Assembly: GCF_025264645.1 (NCBI RefSeq)
Contig: NZ_CP073696.1
Span: 1,364,001-1,428,000, forward strand
DNA length: 64,000 nt
DNA from: Edaphobacter lichenicola
GTDB taxonomy: Bacteria > Acidobacteriota > Terriglobia > Terriglobales > Acidobacteriaceae
Reading direction: 5' to 3'
This document shows, one piece after another, positions 1-9,059 of this stretch (position 1 is the stretch's first letter; each line of letters opens with the position of its first letter). Under the pieces are notes generated by a model. The model was not told the origin of the DNA. It ran no database searches and saw nothing but the letters and a program-made list of their open reading frames with translations. The position numbers and the translations under genes were made by a program.

Positions 1-179
1 GAAAGCTCCGACTTCAGGATGTGTGCCGGGTACTGGATCTTTCCGCAACCCGCACAAGCCAGATTGCAACGGAACAACGGCTCCAGCATCAGCACGAGCG
101 GATACTTCTTCCGGCCCATCAGCTTCTGCTTCAGTACATAAGTTGCAACCGTCCAGGCTTGCGAGACTGGAACTGCCAT
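1..179 (-). CDS. hpnH: HpnH, adenosylhopane-forming radical SAM enzyme (5' part only)
   Basis: Only the first 59 codons lie in the window; the gene runs off the left edge. HpnH joins the adenosyl group to hopene, the first step from hopene to extended (C35) hopanoids. The N-terminus reads like the family, with [14 protein letters not shown] followed by the radical SAM cluster motif CX3CX2C (C38, C42, C45) that binds the 4Fe-4S centre. The ATG is set by GGAGGA about 8 bases upstream. It lies 34 bases after the squalene-hopene cyclase stop, on the same strand, so cyclase and HpnH look co-transcribed and act in sequence on the same lipid. The rest of the enzyme cannot be judged. Confidence 0.9.
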   Translation of the reverse strand, partial: MAVPVSQAWTVATYVLKQKLMGRKKYPLVLMLEPLFRCNLACAGCGKIQYPAHILKSEL

Positions 180-213
180 CAGGTGTCTCCTCCAGATAAA
201 TTCTTGATACGAC

Positions 214-2238
214 TTAGTGCGCCGTCCCGCTCTTCATGGCACGTTCATAGGTCGTCAACGCCAACAGCGGGAAGTACTGCTTGTAAAGGTGGTAGCCCAG
301 ATAAAACACACGAGGAAATCCGGTTCCCGTGTAGTAGCTCTCACCATTGCGTCCTGGTACAAGTTCATCCCAGCTTCCATCTTCATGCTGGCGATCTACC
401 AACCAGCGAATCCCCTTCGCAACGGAGTCAGAGCGGGTGTCTCCTGCAGCCAGTAGCCCAAGCACGGCCCATGCTGTCTGCGATGGTGTGCTCGGTCCAA
501 TGCCACGTTGATTCGGATCGTCGTAAGTACCGCAGGTCTCCCCCCATCCGCCGTCCGCATTCTGCACCATGCGAATCCACTCGGCTGCCTGCTGAACCGC
601 TGGCTCATGATTCCAAAAACCCATGGCTTCCAGACCACGCAGTACCAGGAAGGTCCCGTAGAGATAGTTCACGCCCCAGCGCCCAAACCAACTCCCGTCG
701 GGTTCCTGTTCTTTCAGGATGAACTGGATCGCCTTTTCGACGCGAGGATCTTTCCGCGTAACACCATAGAGCGCCAGCATCTCCAACATCCGCCCCGTAA
801 TGTCGACTGTCGGCGGATCGAGCATCGCGTTGTGGTCGGCAAACGGAATGTACTGGAAGATCATCTTGGTATTGTCGCGGTCAAAACTCGCCCAGCCACC
901 GTTCTTGCACTGCATCGCCCAGATCCAGTTCAACGCACGCTGGCAGGCATCGTACTGGTATCGCTCCCGTGGATTTTCCACGCAATTTAGCGCAAGCAAA
1001 ACCTGCCCGGTATCATCGACATCCGGATAAAACTCGTTGTTAAACTCGAAGTACCAGCCACCTGGCTCGACATTTTTGACCTTCTCCGCCCAGTCGCCCT
1101 TCTGGCGCACTTCCTTGGACAGAATCCAGTCCGCAGCCTTCAACATACGTGGATCGTCTCTGCGAACGCCCGCTTCTCCAAGCGCATACATCGCCTGCGC
1201 CGTGTCCCACACCGGCGGAAAGCAGGGCTGCATGCGAAACGTCGGTGTCGAATAATCCGCGGTCCCATCAGGACAATCGATACCAAGTTTCTCGAACTCA
1301 TCCAGCGCGCGAATCAGTTGCGGATCGTCTACCGAACGCCCCAGGCACCGGAGGGCCACGATCGAGTTCAACATCGCCGGATAAATAGCCCCAAGACCAT
1401 CGGACTTTTCAAACCGCTCCAGCATCCATGCCTCAGCGCGCTTCAGAGCCACCTTACGCAACGGCCGAATATGAACTCGCTCCGCCAAATGTGCAATCCG
1501 ATCGCAAGCAAGGAAAAAATTGCGCCAGCCAAATGGCTTTTTCTTATCCCAGCGCAGGTGTAGGTTAGCGTTCTCGCGACCACCGACGAAAAGCTCCTCA
1601 ATCCCCTGCTCAGGAGCAAGCTTCTTGAAAGGCTTCTTTGCATAGATGATCGAAAGCGGCACGAGAATGCCACGCGACCAGGAAGAGATCTCGTAGATAT
1701 TGAAGTAGCACCAGTTTGGAAAGAGAACGATCTCGGGTGGAATCGCAGGGACCGCGTCATAATCGTATTGCCCGAGCGCGCAAAGGTAGATCTTCGTAAA
1801 GGTATTGCACTCTACAACTCCACCATGCGCGAGCACCCACTCACGTGCCTTCACCAGCACTGGATGATCTTTCGACCACCCCATCAGCTTCAGAGCAAGA
1901 TAAGCCTTCACTCCGTAGCTAATATTTGACGGCCCACCGGGAAACAATCCCCAGCCTCCATCATCGTTCTGATGACGCAAAATCTCATTGATCGCGCGTT
2001 CCATTCGGCCAGGCTCGCCAGTGCCCAGCAGCGTGTGCATGAAGATATAGTCGGATTCCAGCATCGAATCCGCTTCAAGCTCACCACACCAGTACCCATC
2101 GGGGTGTTGCTGTCCGAACAACCAATCTTTGGCGCGCGAGACACCTTCCGTAATGCGATCCAGGCCAACATCCATCCGACCAAAACGCGGCTGGGCCGGC
2201 TGATCGACGCCCTTCGGATTACTTGCAGATATACCCAT
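214..2238 (-). CDS. shc: Squalene-hopene cyclase
   Basis: Cyclises squalene to hopene/hopanol at the membrane, giving the sterol-like lipids that stiffen bacterial membranes. The 674-residue length fits the family (about 630-720). The catalytic motif DVDDT is at residues 406-410; its middle Asp is the expected proton donor. Several QW-type repeats are visible, for example QNDDGGWG near residue 92, [10 protein letters not shown], and [12 protein letters not shown] and QNADGGWGE toward the C-terminus. A frame extends three codons upstream to a TTG at 2247, but the purine-rich AGAAGAGAG suits the ATG at 2238 better (about 10 bases). The gene follows ispH by about 30 bases and precedes hpnH, forming an isoprenoid-to-hopanoid operon. 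Confidence 0.96.
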   Translation of the reverse strand: MGISASNPKGVDQPAQPRFGRMDVGLDRITEGVSRAKDWLFGQQHPDGYWCGELEADSMLESDYIFMHTLLGTGEPGRMERAINEILRHQNDDGGWGLFPGGPSNISYGVKAYLALKLMGWSKDHPVLVKAREWVLAHGGVVECNTFTKIYLCALGQYDYDAVPAIPPEIVLFPNWCYFNIYEISSWSRGILVPLSIIYAKKPFKKLAPEQGIEELFVGGRENANLHLRWDKKKPFGWRNFFLACDRIAHLAERVHIRPLRKVALKRAEAWMLERFEKSDGLGAIYPAMLNSIVALRCLGRSVDDPQLIRALDEFEKLGIDCPDGTADYSTPTFRMQPCFPPVWDTAQAMYALGEAGVRRDDPRMLKAADWILSKEVRQKGDWAEKVKNVEPGGWYFEFNNEFYPDVDDTGQVLLALNCVENPRERYQYDACQRALNWIWAMQCKNGGWASFDRDNTKMIFQYIPFADHNAMLDPPTVDITGRMLEMLALYGVTRKDPRVEKAIQFILKEQEPDGSWFGRWGVNYLYGTFLVLRGLEAMGFWNHEPAVQQAAEWIRMVQNADGGWGETCGTYDDPNQRGIGPSTPSQTAWAVLGLLAAGDTRSDSVAKGIRWLVDRQHEDGSWDELVPGRNGESYYTGTGFPRVFYLGYHLYKQYFPLLALTTYERAMKSGTAH

Positions 2239-2267
2239 GAAAAACAAACTCTCTTCTACGATTCTCG

Positions 2268-3281
2268 TTACCGATTTACTGGCGGAGCCGACGCAATCGC
2301 CTGGACAATCTCCGGCGGCAACCCGAAGCGAACATTCTCTGGCATCACCTCAACTTCATCGACCGAACCATAACCCATCGTCTGCAGATACTCGACCACA
2401 TCCTTCACCAGAACCTCGGGAGCAGAAGCACCAGCCGTTACCGCAACCGTGTCCACTCCATCGAGCCACTCCGGTCGAATAGCATCCGCCGTGTCGATCA
2501 GGTACGAGTTCGTATCCAGATTCTTCGACACTTCAACGAGACGGTTCGAATTGGAACTATTCGTCGATCCGACCACCAGCACCAGATCTGCGCCGTGCGC
2601 CACGTTCTTCACCGCAACTTGCCGATTCTCAGTCGCATAGCAGATGTCCTGCGAGTGTGGTCCAACGATGTTGGGAAACTTGTTTTTGAGGGCTTGGATC
2701 ATATCCCGCGCCTCATCGAGCGAAAGCGTAGTCTGCGTCAGGTAAGCCACGCGGTTCGGATCCGGCACAACGAGATCGGCAACCTCCTGCACGGTCGACA
2801 CGACTTGCGTAACGTCCGGCGCTTCACCCTGCGTGCCTTCAATCTCGTCATGGTCGCGATGGCCAATCAGCACCAGCGAGTAGCCTTGCTTGGCAAACTT
2901 AATCGCCTCAACGTGAACCTTTGTAACAAGCGGGCAGGTCGCGTCTACAACTTTCAGGCCACGTTCTTTCGCTCGTTCTCTAACAGCGGGAGACACGCCA
3001 TGGGCCGAATAAATAACCCGTGCCCCTTCAGGAACCTCGTCCAACTCGTTGACAAAAATCGCGCCTTTTTTTGCCAAGTCGGTCACAACGTAGCTGTTGT
3101 GCACGATCTCTTTGCGAACGTAGATCGGAGCGCCAAACGTCTCCAGAGCAATCTGGACGATGTCGATGGCACGCACCACGCCCGCGCAGAAGCCGCGTGG
3201 CTTGAGAAGAAGAACTCGTTTAGTTTTCGTTTTGCTGCCGCTTTCATCGATAGCGGCACGGTCAAGAGTGGTTGTAGTCAC
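2268..3281 (-). CDS. ispH: 4-hydroxy-3-methylbut-2-enyl diphosphate reductase (IspH/LytB)
   Basis: Last enzyme of the MEP pathway; reduces HMBPP to isopentenyl and dimethylallyl diphosphate with a 4Fe-4S cluster. The three cluster cysteines are C32 (GFCAGV), C116 (DATCP) and C214 (DICYAT), counted from the GTG used here. The substrate-binding motifs SAHGVSP, TNSSNSNRL and TAGASAPE are present. The start is uncertain. An ATG at 3332 adds 17 unconserved-looking residues and has no clear Shine-Dalgarno. The GTG at 3281 gives MTTTT-like N-terminal residues, but GGAAGG sits only one base before it. A TATACT lies 7 bases before that GTG, so leaderless expression is possible. It is the first gene of the ispH-shc-hpnH run and supplies the C5 units for squalene. 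Confidence 0.95.
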   Translation of the reverse strand: MTTTTLDRAAIDESGSKTKTKRVLLLKPRGFCAGVVRAIDIVQIALETFGAPIYVRKEIVHNSYVVTDLAKKGAIFVNELDEVPEGARVIYSAHGVSPAVRERAKERGLKVVDATCPLVTKVHVEAIKFAKQGYSLVLIGHRDHDEIEGTQGEAPDVTQVVSTVQEVADLVVPDPNRVAYLTQTTLSLDEARDMIQALKNKFPNIVGPHSQDICYATENRQVAVKNVAHGADLVLVVGSTNSSNSNRLVEVSKNLDTNSYLIDTADAIRPEWLDGVDTVAVTAGASAPEVLVKDVVEYLQTMGYGSVDEVEVMPENVRFGLPPEIVQAIASAPPVNR

Positions 3282-3435
3282 GCCTTCCAGTATACCGCGT
3301 CCAATGCCGGATAATAAACCGAATTGAACCATTCAAGGTGCAACCTGTACCGGCCCACAAATCAATCAAATCGGAAGAAAAAGGAAACTTTTCGAGGCGA
3401 TTTGCATCGCTAAGGTCGCCTTTAGCGTCGTCTCG

Positions 3436-3594
3436 CTAGAGTTTTTGACTCGAACAAGCTGGATGACCACAATCACATTGCAACTTCGTTTCACTCTTCG
3501 CAGTCTCGCAGTAGGCTGAACAGTACTTTTGGCCGTCAGGTGGGGTACAGAGACAGCCACTCATGGCACATTTCTTATTAGCATCGGTCGACAT
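3436..3594 (-). CDS. Metallothionein, SmtA/BmtA-like (52 aa)
   Basis: Reading the minus strand from the ATG at 3594 gives a 52-residue protein with eight cysteines (C9, C14, C16, C25, C29, C40, C42, C47) and His44. The order resembles cyanobacterial/pseudomonad SmtA metallothioneins: KKCAMSGCLC at the N-terminus, KYCSAYCE in the middle and CDCGHPAC near the end. The family binds Zn, Cd or Cu in a Cys/His cluster and detoxifies or stores metal. One usual cysteine (the second of CxC near residue 11) is methionine here. GGAGG lies about 7 bases before the ATG and partly inside a hairpin. It lies 73 bases downstream of recN on the same strand; whether it has its own promoter is not clear. A 64-residue frame over the same bases is a shadow. 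Confidence 0.85.
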   Translation of the reverse strand: MSTDANKKCAMSGCLCTPPDGQKYCSAYCETAKSETKLQCDCGHPACSSQKL

Positions 3595-3604
3595 ATCTGA
3601 TCCT

Positions 3605-3624
3605 CCAGGATTGCTCCATCCTGG
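3605..3624 (-). promoter_or_regulatory. Leader hairpin overlapping the metallothionein ribosome binding site
   Basis: In the minus-strand transcript CCAGGAT and ATCCTGG form a 7-bp stem around the 6-base loop GGAGCA. The last two bases of the stem are the first two bases of the GGAGG (complement of 3602-3606) that precedes the metallothionein ATG. The stem could therefore partly mask the ribosome binding site. The structure is seen; a regulatory role is inference. Confidence 0.4.
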
Positions 3625-3649
3625 CTCGGATGCAGATTCTGCGCTGCAG

Positions 3650-3669
3650 GATGTCGCGTCCCCGACATC
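3650..3669 (-). terminator. Hairpin at the recN stop, no T-tract
   Basis: On the minus strand GATGTCG pairs with CGACATC around a 6-base loop directly at the end of recN. No run of T follows, so it is not a typical Rho-independent terminator. It may protect the recN 3' end or separate it from the metallothionein message. Confidence 0.3.
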
Positions 3670-5362
3670 ACCGGCTACTTTCTAACAGATGTTCGGCATG
3701 CTTAAGACTCGTCTCGGTCAACTTAGCCCCGCTCAACATACGAGCGATCTCCTGCGTCCGTTCTGAATCCTCCATTCGGCGAACCTCCGTTTGTGTGCGC
3801 CCTCGTCTCTCGCTTTTTTCAATCAAGAAATGCTGATCACCAAACGCTGCGATCTGTGGGAGATGTGTGATACACAGCACCTGCTGGCCCTTGGACAAAG
3901 TCTTCAGCTTCCGGCCTACCGCCTCGGCTGCCCGTCCACCGATCCCAATATCTATCTCGTCAAATACCAGTGTCCGCGGCAGGACCGACTTTTTCTTCCG
4001 CCCAGTCGCCCCGGATGCAGCCTCTTCCACGGTCACCTTCAGCGCCAGCATGACCCGCGACATCTCGCCACCCGAAGCGATCTCATGTAACGGCTTCAAC
4101 GGTTCTCCCGCGTTCGTGGCAATCAAGCATTCCACCTGATCCCAGCCATGTGCAGTCCAGTTAGCAGGCAAGCTCTCTGCAGTCACGCGAACATGAAAAC
4201 GAGTGCTCATCGCCAGATCGTTGATCTGCGCCTCGGCCAACTTCTCCAGTCGCTTTGCTGCCTCCGTTCGAAAGGCCGTAAGGTGCTCCGCAGCGGTTCG
4301 GTAAGCTGCCGCGTCCTGCTCCTCTTTTACCTTCAACTCCACCAATAGGGCATCTCGATTCTCAACTTCAGCCAGCTGCCGCGCAGCCTCAGCGCCAAAG
4401 TCGATCACCTCTTTCAACGTCTGCCCATACTTCCGTTTCAACCGATCGAGCGCCGCCAACCTGTCTTCAATCTCCTCGAGTCTCCCCGGAGCAGCATGAA
4501 CATTATCGGCAAAGTCACGAACCTCAGCATCGACATCTTCAACAATTGCCTTCGCCGCGGCCAACTGTTGCGCAGGCTCCTGAAATCGAGTGTCATACCG
4601 TGCCAACTCCTCCAGATGCTTCAAAGCTGCACCCAGCGCAGTCTCCGCAGAGCTCTCCGACTCATACAACAACTCGTGCGCACTCATCGCAGCGGTATAA
4701 AGTTTCTCCGCATTCCCCAACACACGCTTCTCAGACTCAAGCTGAACGTCTTCGTCCTCCGCTACCAACCCTGCCTGGTCAATCTCTTTGCTCTGAAAAC
4801 GCCATAAATCAGCCATCCGCAGGCGATCCTGCTCTGCGGACTGCAGCTCCATCAACTTGTCCGTCGTCGCTCGCCAAGTAGCAAATGCTGCAGCGACCGT
4901 ATCAGTGTTCAGTGCACCGAAGCGGTCCAGCAAACTCCGTTGTTGTGCCTGGTCAAACGAGCCCAGAGTCTCCCCCTGCGAATGCACCAGCGCGAGCTCA
5001 GGTGCGAGTTGTCGAAGCACGCCCACGGTGGCAGGCTGATTGTTGACGAACACCCGCCCCTTGCCGCTGGTCACAATCTCCCGTCTCAACAAAATATGGT
5101 CCGACTCGGAATCAATACCGTTTGCCTCAAGAATTGCAGCTGCGCCAGGGGTCAGCTCGAAGACACACCCCACAACAGCCTTTTCTTCCCCATGACGGAC
5201 AACATCTGCCGACGCCTTACCCCCCAACAACAACGCGAGCGCATCGATCAAAATCGACTTGCCTGCACCCGTCTCGCCCGTCAACAGATTCAGCCCAAGC
5301 CCGAACGTTGCGACCGCACGGTCGATCACAGCATAATTTTCAGCACGCAACTCCAGCAGCAT
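3668..5362 (-). CDS. recN: DNA repair protein RecN
   Basis: SMC-like ATPase that acts at double-strand breaks to hold DNA ends and support RecA-dependent repair; cytoplasmic, nucleoid-associated. Starting at the ATG at 5362 gives 564 residues, the usual size (about 550-570). Walker A is GETGAGKS at residues 29-36. The ABC signature region SGGEMSRVMLAL and Walker B LVFDEIDIGIGG lie in the C-terminal third, with long charged coiled-coil stretches between. The open frame continues 36 codons upstream, but that extension is unlike RecN, and GGGGA sits 4-5 bases before the chosen ATG. It is divergent from tolQ. No LexA-type box was recognised in the 144 bases between them. Confidence 0.95.
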   Translation of the reverse strand: MLLELRAENYAVIDRAVATFGLGLNLLTGETGAGKSILIDALALLLGGKASADVVRHGEEKAVVGCVFELTPGAAAILEANGIDSESDHILLRREIVTSGKGRVFVNNQPATVGVLRQLAPELALVHSQGETLGSFDQAQQRSLLDRFGALNTDTVAAAFATWRATTDKLMELQSAEQDRLRMADLWRFQSKEIDQAGLVAEDEDVQLESEKRVLGNAEKLYTAAMSAHELLYESESSAETALGAALKHLEELARYDTRFQEPAQQLAAAKAIVEDVDAEVRDFADNVHAAPGRLEEIEDRLAALDRLKRKYGQTLKEVIDFGAEAARQLAEVENRDALLVELKVKEEQDAAAYRTAAEHLTAFRTEAAKRLEKLAEAQINDLAMSTRFHVRVTAESLPANWTAHGWDQVECLIATNAGEPLKPLHEIASGGEMSRVMLALKVTVEEAASGATGRKKKSVLPRTLVFDEIDIGIGGRAAEAVGRKLKTLSKGQQVLCITHLPQIAAFGDQHFLIEKSERRGRTQTEVRRMEDSERTQEIARMLSGAKLTETSLKHAEHLLESSR

Positions 5363-5506
5363 AATGTCCCCAGGCAAAGACGTATCGCGAGAATAGCAAA
5401 CCTCGCGGTGAACCATCATGAGTACACAAACATGCACCATAACAGATGCTTTCCGCATGTTTTTCTTCACTCACGATTTACACTAAAGCCCGGTGGATAA
5501 ATAACT

Positions 5507-6286
5507 ATGCTCTGCACCCTCGCCCTTGCTCTGTACTTCCTCCAGGAAGACGCCACAGCCACACCACCTGCTGCAGCTAACGGAAGCGCTCTCATGGAGA
5601 TGATCCACAACAGCGGCCCCGTAGCATTCGCGGTGCTCATCATCCTGCTTCTCGCGAGCATCTTCTCCTGGACGATCATGCTCTCCAAGTGGTCCAGCTT
5701 CAGCAAAGCTCAAACTCAGAGCCAGCGCTTCGTCCGCGCATTTCGTAAATCGAGCCGACTCAGCGAAGTCGCCACCGTCGCCGACCAGTTCAAGCCCAGC
5801 CCACTCGTCGCCGTGTTCACTGAGATTCACGACGAATATCAGCGGCAGAACGGAGGACGCGGTCTTCCTCGCAACCCATTGGCACTCGAGCGTGCCGCCC
5901 AGACAGCCTCCAGCGAAGCCCTCACCGCGATGGAGAGCCGCATGACCTGGCTCGCCACGATCGCCGCTATCGCTCCGTTTATCGGACTCTTCGGCACCGT
6001 GATGGGCATCATCGACGCCTTCCACGGCCTCGGCACTGCGGGTGCAGCAACCCTTCGTGCTGTTGCCCCCGGTATCTCAGAGGCCCTCATCACCACCGCC
6101 GCCGGTCTCGTCGTTGCCATCCCCGCAGTCGTTGGCTACAACCAACTCACTGCTCGCCTGCGTGAGTTCGGCGCACGCATGGACGACTTTGGTCGCGAAC
6201 TTCTCAACGCAATTGAAAACGCAGCCATGCTGACACCACCGCCGCAACAGCAGCAGCCGGAAGAGCTGCGGCGGAGGACGTTCTAA
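5507..6286 (+). CDS. tolQ: TolQ/ExbB-type proton channel protein
   Basis: Inner-membrane subunit of the Tol-Pal energising complex; with TolR it uses the proton gradient to drive the TolA-like protein. 259 residues with the family topology: membrane helix about 38-58, long cytoplasmic loop, then paired helices about 147-168 and 190-212. The conserved core is PFIGLFGTVMGII followed by ISEALITTAAGLVVAIPA. The N-terminus is longer and more Ala/Pro-rich than E. coli TolQ. It is first in a plus-strand run tolQ-tolR-tolA-like-tolB-pal-cpoB, and only two bases separate it from tolR. A weak TACACT (-10-like) lies near 5479. The operon order makes TolQ more likely than an ExbB for iron uptake. Confidence 0.93.
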   Translation: MLCTLALALYFLQEDATATPPAAANGSALMEMIHNSGPVAFAVLIILLLASIFSWTIMLSKWSSFSKAQTQSQRFVRAFRKSSRLSEVATVADQFKPSPLVAVFTEIHDEYQRQNGGRGLPRNPLALERAAQTASSEALTAMESRMTWLATIAAIAPFIGLFGTVMGIIDAFHGLGTAGAATLRAVAPGISEALITTAAGLVVAIPAVVGYNQLTARLREFGARMDDFGRELLNAIENAAMLTPPPQQQQPEELRRRTF

Positions 6287-6288
6287 TA

Positions 6289-6702
6289 ATGGCTTTCTCC
6301 GCAAAAGGACGCACCCAGACGGCGCTCGCCGAGATCAACATCACTCCATTGGTCGACGTCGTTCTTGTGCTTTTACTCATCTTCATGCTGACTGCTCCCG
6401 TACTGCAGTCAGGTGTTGAAGTAGCGATTCCGAAGACTCGTAGCGTCAATCAACTCACCGAGGAACGCATGGTCGTCACCATCGACCGCGAGCAAAACGT
6501 CTTCCTACAGGACAAACCTGTCAACGTCAACGAACTCCCCACGCTGCTCAAGACCAACAGTAAGGCCGACCCTTCGAAACGCATCATCTACCTGCGAGCC
6601 GACGAACGTGTGCCATTCGGCGCCTTCGCCTCGGTCATGGATGCCGTCAAGCAGGCCGGCATCACCAATATCAGCATCGTCACCCAGCCGATTCAAAAGT
6701 GA
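6289..6702 (+). CDS. tolR: TolR/ExbD-type protein
   Basis: Second subunit of the Tol energising complex. 137 residues with a short cytoplasmic N-terminus, one membrane helix at about 20-40 and a periplasmic domain. The motif ITPLVDVVLVLLLIFMLTAP contains the conserved Asp (residue 23) that carries protons. The periplasmic end FASVMDAVKQAGITNISIVT is typical of the family. It follows tolQ after two bases. Its stop codon is immediately followed by the GAGGAG that serves the next gene, so translation of the two is probably coupled. Confidence 0.94.
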   Translation: MAFSAKGRTQTALAEINITPLVDVVLVLLLIFMLTAPVLQSGVEVAIPKTRSVNQLTEERMVVTIDREQNVFLQDKPVNVNELPTLLKTNSKADPSKRIIYLRADERVPFGAFASVMDAVKQAGITNISIVTQPIQK

Positions 6703-6712
6703 GGAGTGCGCC

Positions 6713-7513
6713 ATAGCCACTCAACTCAAACTCGGCAATGACGAATATCACGGCAGCGACAAGCTCGGCACCAACTTCGTTGGTTCACTGTTCCTCCACG
6801 GTCTCATCGCTCTCATCATCTTTGGCTGGGCATTTATCTTCCACAGCCGAGGCATGAACTGGGGAGAAAACGCTTCAAACGCGGGAGCGATTCAGGCCAC
6901 GATGGTCTCGTCACTCCCTCTCCCTCCAACGCAGCGCACGCTCGACACCGGTGTCCTCACTTCGGAGGCACCGAGTCCAGCCCCGGTAGTCACGAAAGAA
7001 AAAACTGAGCCCCCGCCAGCTCCGAACGAAGTGGCCATCCCGGAAAAGATAACGAAGCCCATCAAGACCGCCGAAAAGCCAACCCCCGCGCCCCCAAAGC
7101 ACATCCAGCCCGTTACGCCACCTCCCACCAAGGCCGTCACTGGAGAGACCGCCGGCGTCCGCATCGCTCAATCCACATTGGAACTCAAAAATGGTACCGC
7201 CAGCGTCTCTGTCGCAGATCGTACCTTCGGCGCGCGCTTCGCCTACTACGTCAACATCGTCAACAGCAAGGTCGCGCAGAACTGGTACACCGCAGAGGCC
7301 GATCCTCGCACCTCCCTCGGCAAGAGCACGACCATCGTCTTCGATATCAACCGCGAAGGCATACCATCCAACGTCCGTGTTGAAAGTCCCAGCGGCTCAC
7401 CATCGCTTGATCTTTCAGCCACGCGAGCCGTCCAACGCGTCGACGGCTTCGGTCCGTTGCCGCAGGGCGATCACATTACTGTTGAATACACGTTTCACCT
7501 TCATCCGCAATAG
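6713..7513 (+). CDS. TolA/TonB-like energy transducer (apparent ATA start)
   Basis: Occupies the tolA slot between tolR and tolB. From 6713 it has 266 residues: a short cytoplasmic tail, one signal-anchor helix near residues 20-42 (FVGSLFLHGLIALIIFGWAF), a Pro/Lys-rich spacer at about 80-155 and a C-terminal TonB/TolA domain at about 175-266. It should link the TolQR motor to the outer membrane and Pal. The start is odd. No ATG, GTG or TTG occurs in frame between the tolR stop and the membrane helix, yet GAGGAG at 6701-6706 sits 6 bases before an in-frame ATA whose downstream codons read ATQLKLG. In-frame ATGs at 6608 and 6641 lie inside tolR without a ribosome binding site and would add a Ser/Pro-rich tail. 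TonB and TolA cannot be fully separated from sequence alone. Confidence 0.85.
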   Translation: MATQLKLGNDEYHGSDKLGTNFVGSLFLHGLIALIIFGWAFIFHSRGMNWGENASNAGAIQATMVSSLPLPPTQRTLDTGVLTSEAPSPAPVVTKEKTEPPPAPNEVAIPEKITKPIKTAEKPTPAPPKHIQPVTPPPTKAVTGETAGVRIAQSTLELKNGTASVSVADRTFGARFAYYVNIVNSKVAQNWYTAEADPRTSLGKSTTIVFDINREGIPSNVRVESPSGSPSLDLSATRAVQRVDGFGPLPQGDHITVEYTFHLHPQ

Positions 7514-7613
7514 CTTTCAACACGAATACGACTCTGGAGTACTTTATTGATTACGGCTTTCTACATCCCTCAAATATCCCACCACTGCGTTTTTGCGTCT
7601 AACATAGGTAAGA

Positions 7614-8984
7614 ATGCTTAGCCTGAAACGAACGACCCTCATTCGGCACGCTCAGCTCTATTGCCGCGGAGCCCTGCTATTTCTTTTCGTGTTCACTGTC
7701 GCACTTCGCGCGCAGGATACCTTCAAGACCGAGACCTCAAGTGGCGTCACCAACATCCGCATAGCGGTCGCGGACTTCAAGCCTTCATCTGCTGATCCTC
7801 AGGTCTCCGGATTTAAGCACACCTTCGACTCAACGCTATACGCCGATCTGGCCAACGCAGGTATCTTCGATATCGTCTCCAAGAGCCTGCAGCCACAGTC
7901 GACTCCAGGCGCTCCCGCGGAGATCAACGTGCAGCAATGGGCTGCAGCGCCGGCCTCCGCCGCGATGGTTGCCTTCGGCAGCTTCGGCGTCCAGGGCAGC
8001 AAGATCATCTGCAACGGCTTCCTCTTCGATGCGAAGAACCTTCAATATCCCCAGATCCTTGCCAAGCAATATACCGAGGACGCGAGCGAAGACGCCGCAC
8101 GCCAGATAGCCCATCGCTTCGCCGATGAAATCATCTTCCGCCTCAGTGGCGGCAGCCAGGGCATCGCAGAGACGAAGATTTATTACGTCAAGATCGAAGG
8201 TGCTAACAAAGAGATATGGGAGATGGACTACGACGGCGCCAACCAGCACGCGATCACTCACCTTGGCAGCATCTCGCTTTCTCCAAGAATCTCGCCAGAT
8301 AACACTCGTCTAGCCTTCTCCTCGCTCGGTCGCGACGGATTTCAAGTGCGCATGTACTCGATGCTTCTCGGGCGGATGGTTAGCTTCCCGTCTGCAGGAG
8401 GAACGAATCTCTCTCCAGCGTGGTCGCCCAACGGTAAAGACATCGCCTACTCTTCCTCCCGCAGCGGAGACCCCGAGATCTGGATCTCAGACGCGAATGG
8501 CAGTGTCTCGCGCCGCGTCACCAGCTTTCGTGGCCCCGATGTCTCGCCCGTCTTCAACCCACGCACCGGCTCGCAGATTGCCTGGATCAGCGGACGCACC
8601 GGCCTCCCGCAGCTCTACATCATGGACTCTGACGGCTCTGCTGTTCAGCGCATGACCGACGGCGGTTACGCCACGTCTCCCTCATGGTCTCCCAACGGCC
8701 AATTTCTTGCCTTTGCCTGGGATCGCAAATATGGCCCCGGCGCACCTGGTGGCCAGGATATCTACGTCATGGAGATCGCCACCAAGCGCTGGATTCAGCT
8801 CACTCACGACGGCGGCCGCTGCGATTTCCCCTCCTGGTCTCCCGATGGCCGCCACATCGTCTACGCCAACTCTGCAGATGGAAAGGACAGTCACATGAAG
8901 GTCTGGACCATGCTCGCGGACGGCACGCAGAAGCGTGCGCTTACTGGCGCTGGTGCCGATATGCCCAACTGGAGTTGGAAGTAA
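7614..8984 (+). CDS. tolB: Tol-Pal system beta-propeller protein TolB
   Basis: Periplasmic protein that binds Pal and the TolA C-terminus. 456 residues, close to the usual 430-450. A signal peptide ends near residue 33 (FVFTVALRAQ). The TolB N-terminal alpha/beta domain spans about 45-170, and a six-bladed propeller of WD40-like PD40 repeats fills 190-456. Repeats such as SPAWSPNGKDIAYSSSRSG, SPSWSPNGQFLAFAW and FPSWSPDGRHIVYANS are obvious. It lies 100 bases after the TolA-like gene and 75 bases before pal, on the same strand. Confidence 0.96.
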   Translation: MLSLKRTTLIRHAQLYCRGALLFLFVFTVALRAQDTFKTETSSGVTNIRIAVADFKPSSADPQVSGFKHTFDSTLYADLANAGIFDIVSKSLQPQSTPGAPAEINVQQWAAAPASAAMVAFGSFGVQGSKIICNGFLFDAKNLQYPQILAKQYTEDASEDAARQIAHRFADEIIFRLSGGSQGIAETKIYYVKIEGANKEIWEMDYDGANQHAITHLGSISLSPRISPDNTRLAFSSLGRDGFQVRMYSMLLGRMVSFPSAGGTNLSPAWSPNGKDIAYSSSRSGDPEIWISDANGSVSRRVTSFRGPDVSPVFNPRTGSQIAWISGRTGLPQLYIMDSDGSAVQRMTDGGYATSPSWSPNGQFLAFAWDRKYGPGAPGGQDIYVMEIATKRWIQLTHDGGRCDFPSWSPDGRHIVYANSADGKDSHMKVWTMLADGTQKRALTGAGADMPNWSWK

Positions 8985-9059
8985 GCAGTTATTCCCTGCG
9001 GAACCATCTCGCAGACAACTTTGATTTTTGACCTATTAACGATCGGTAGGAGATTAGTG

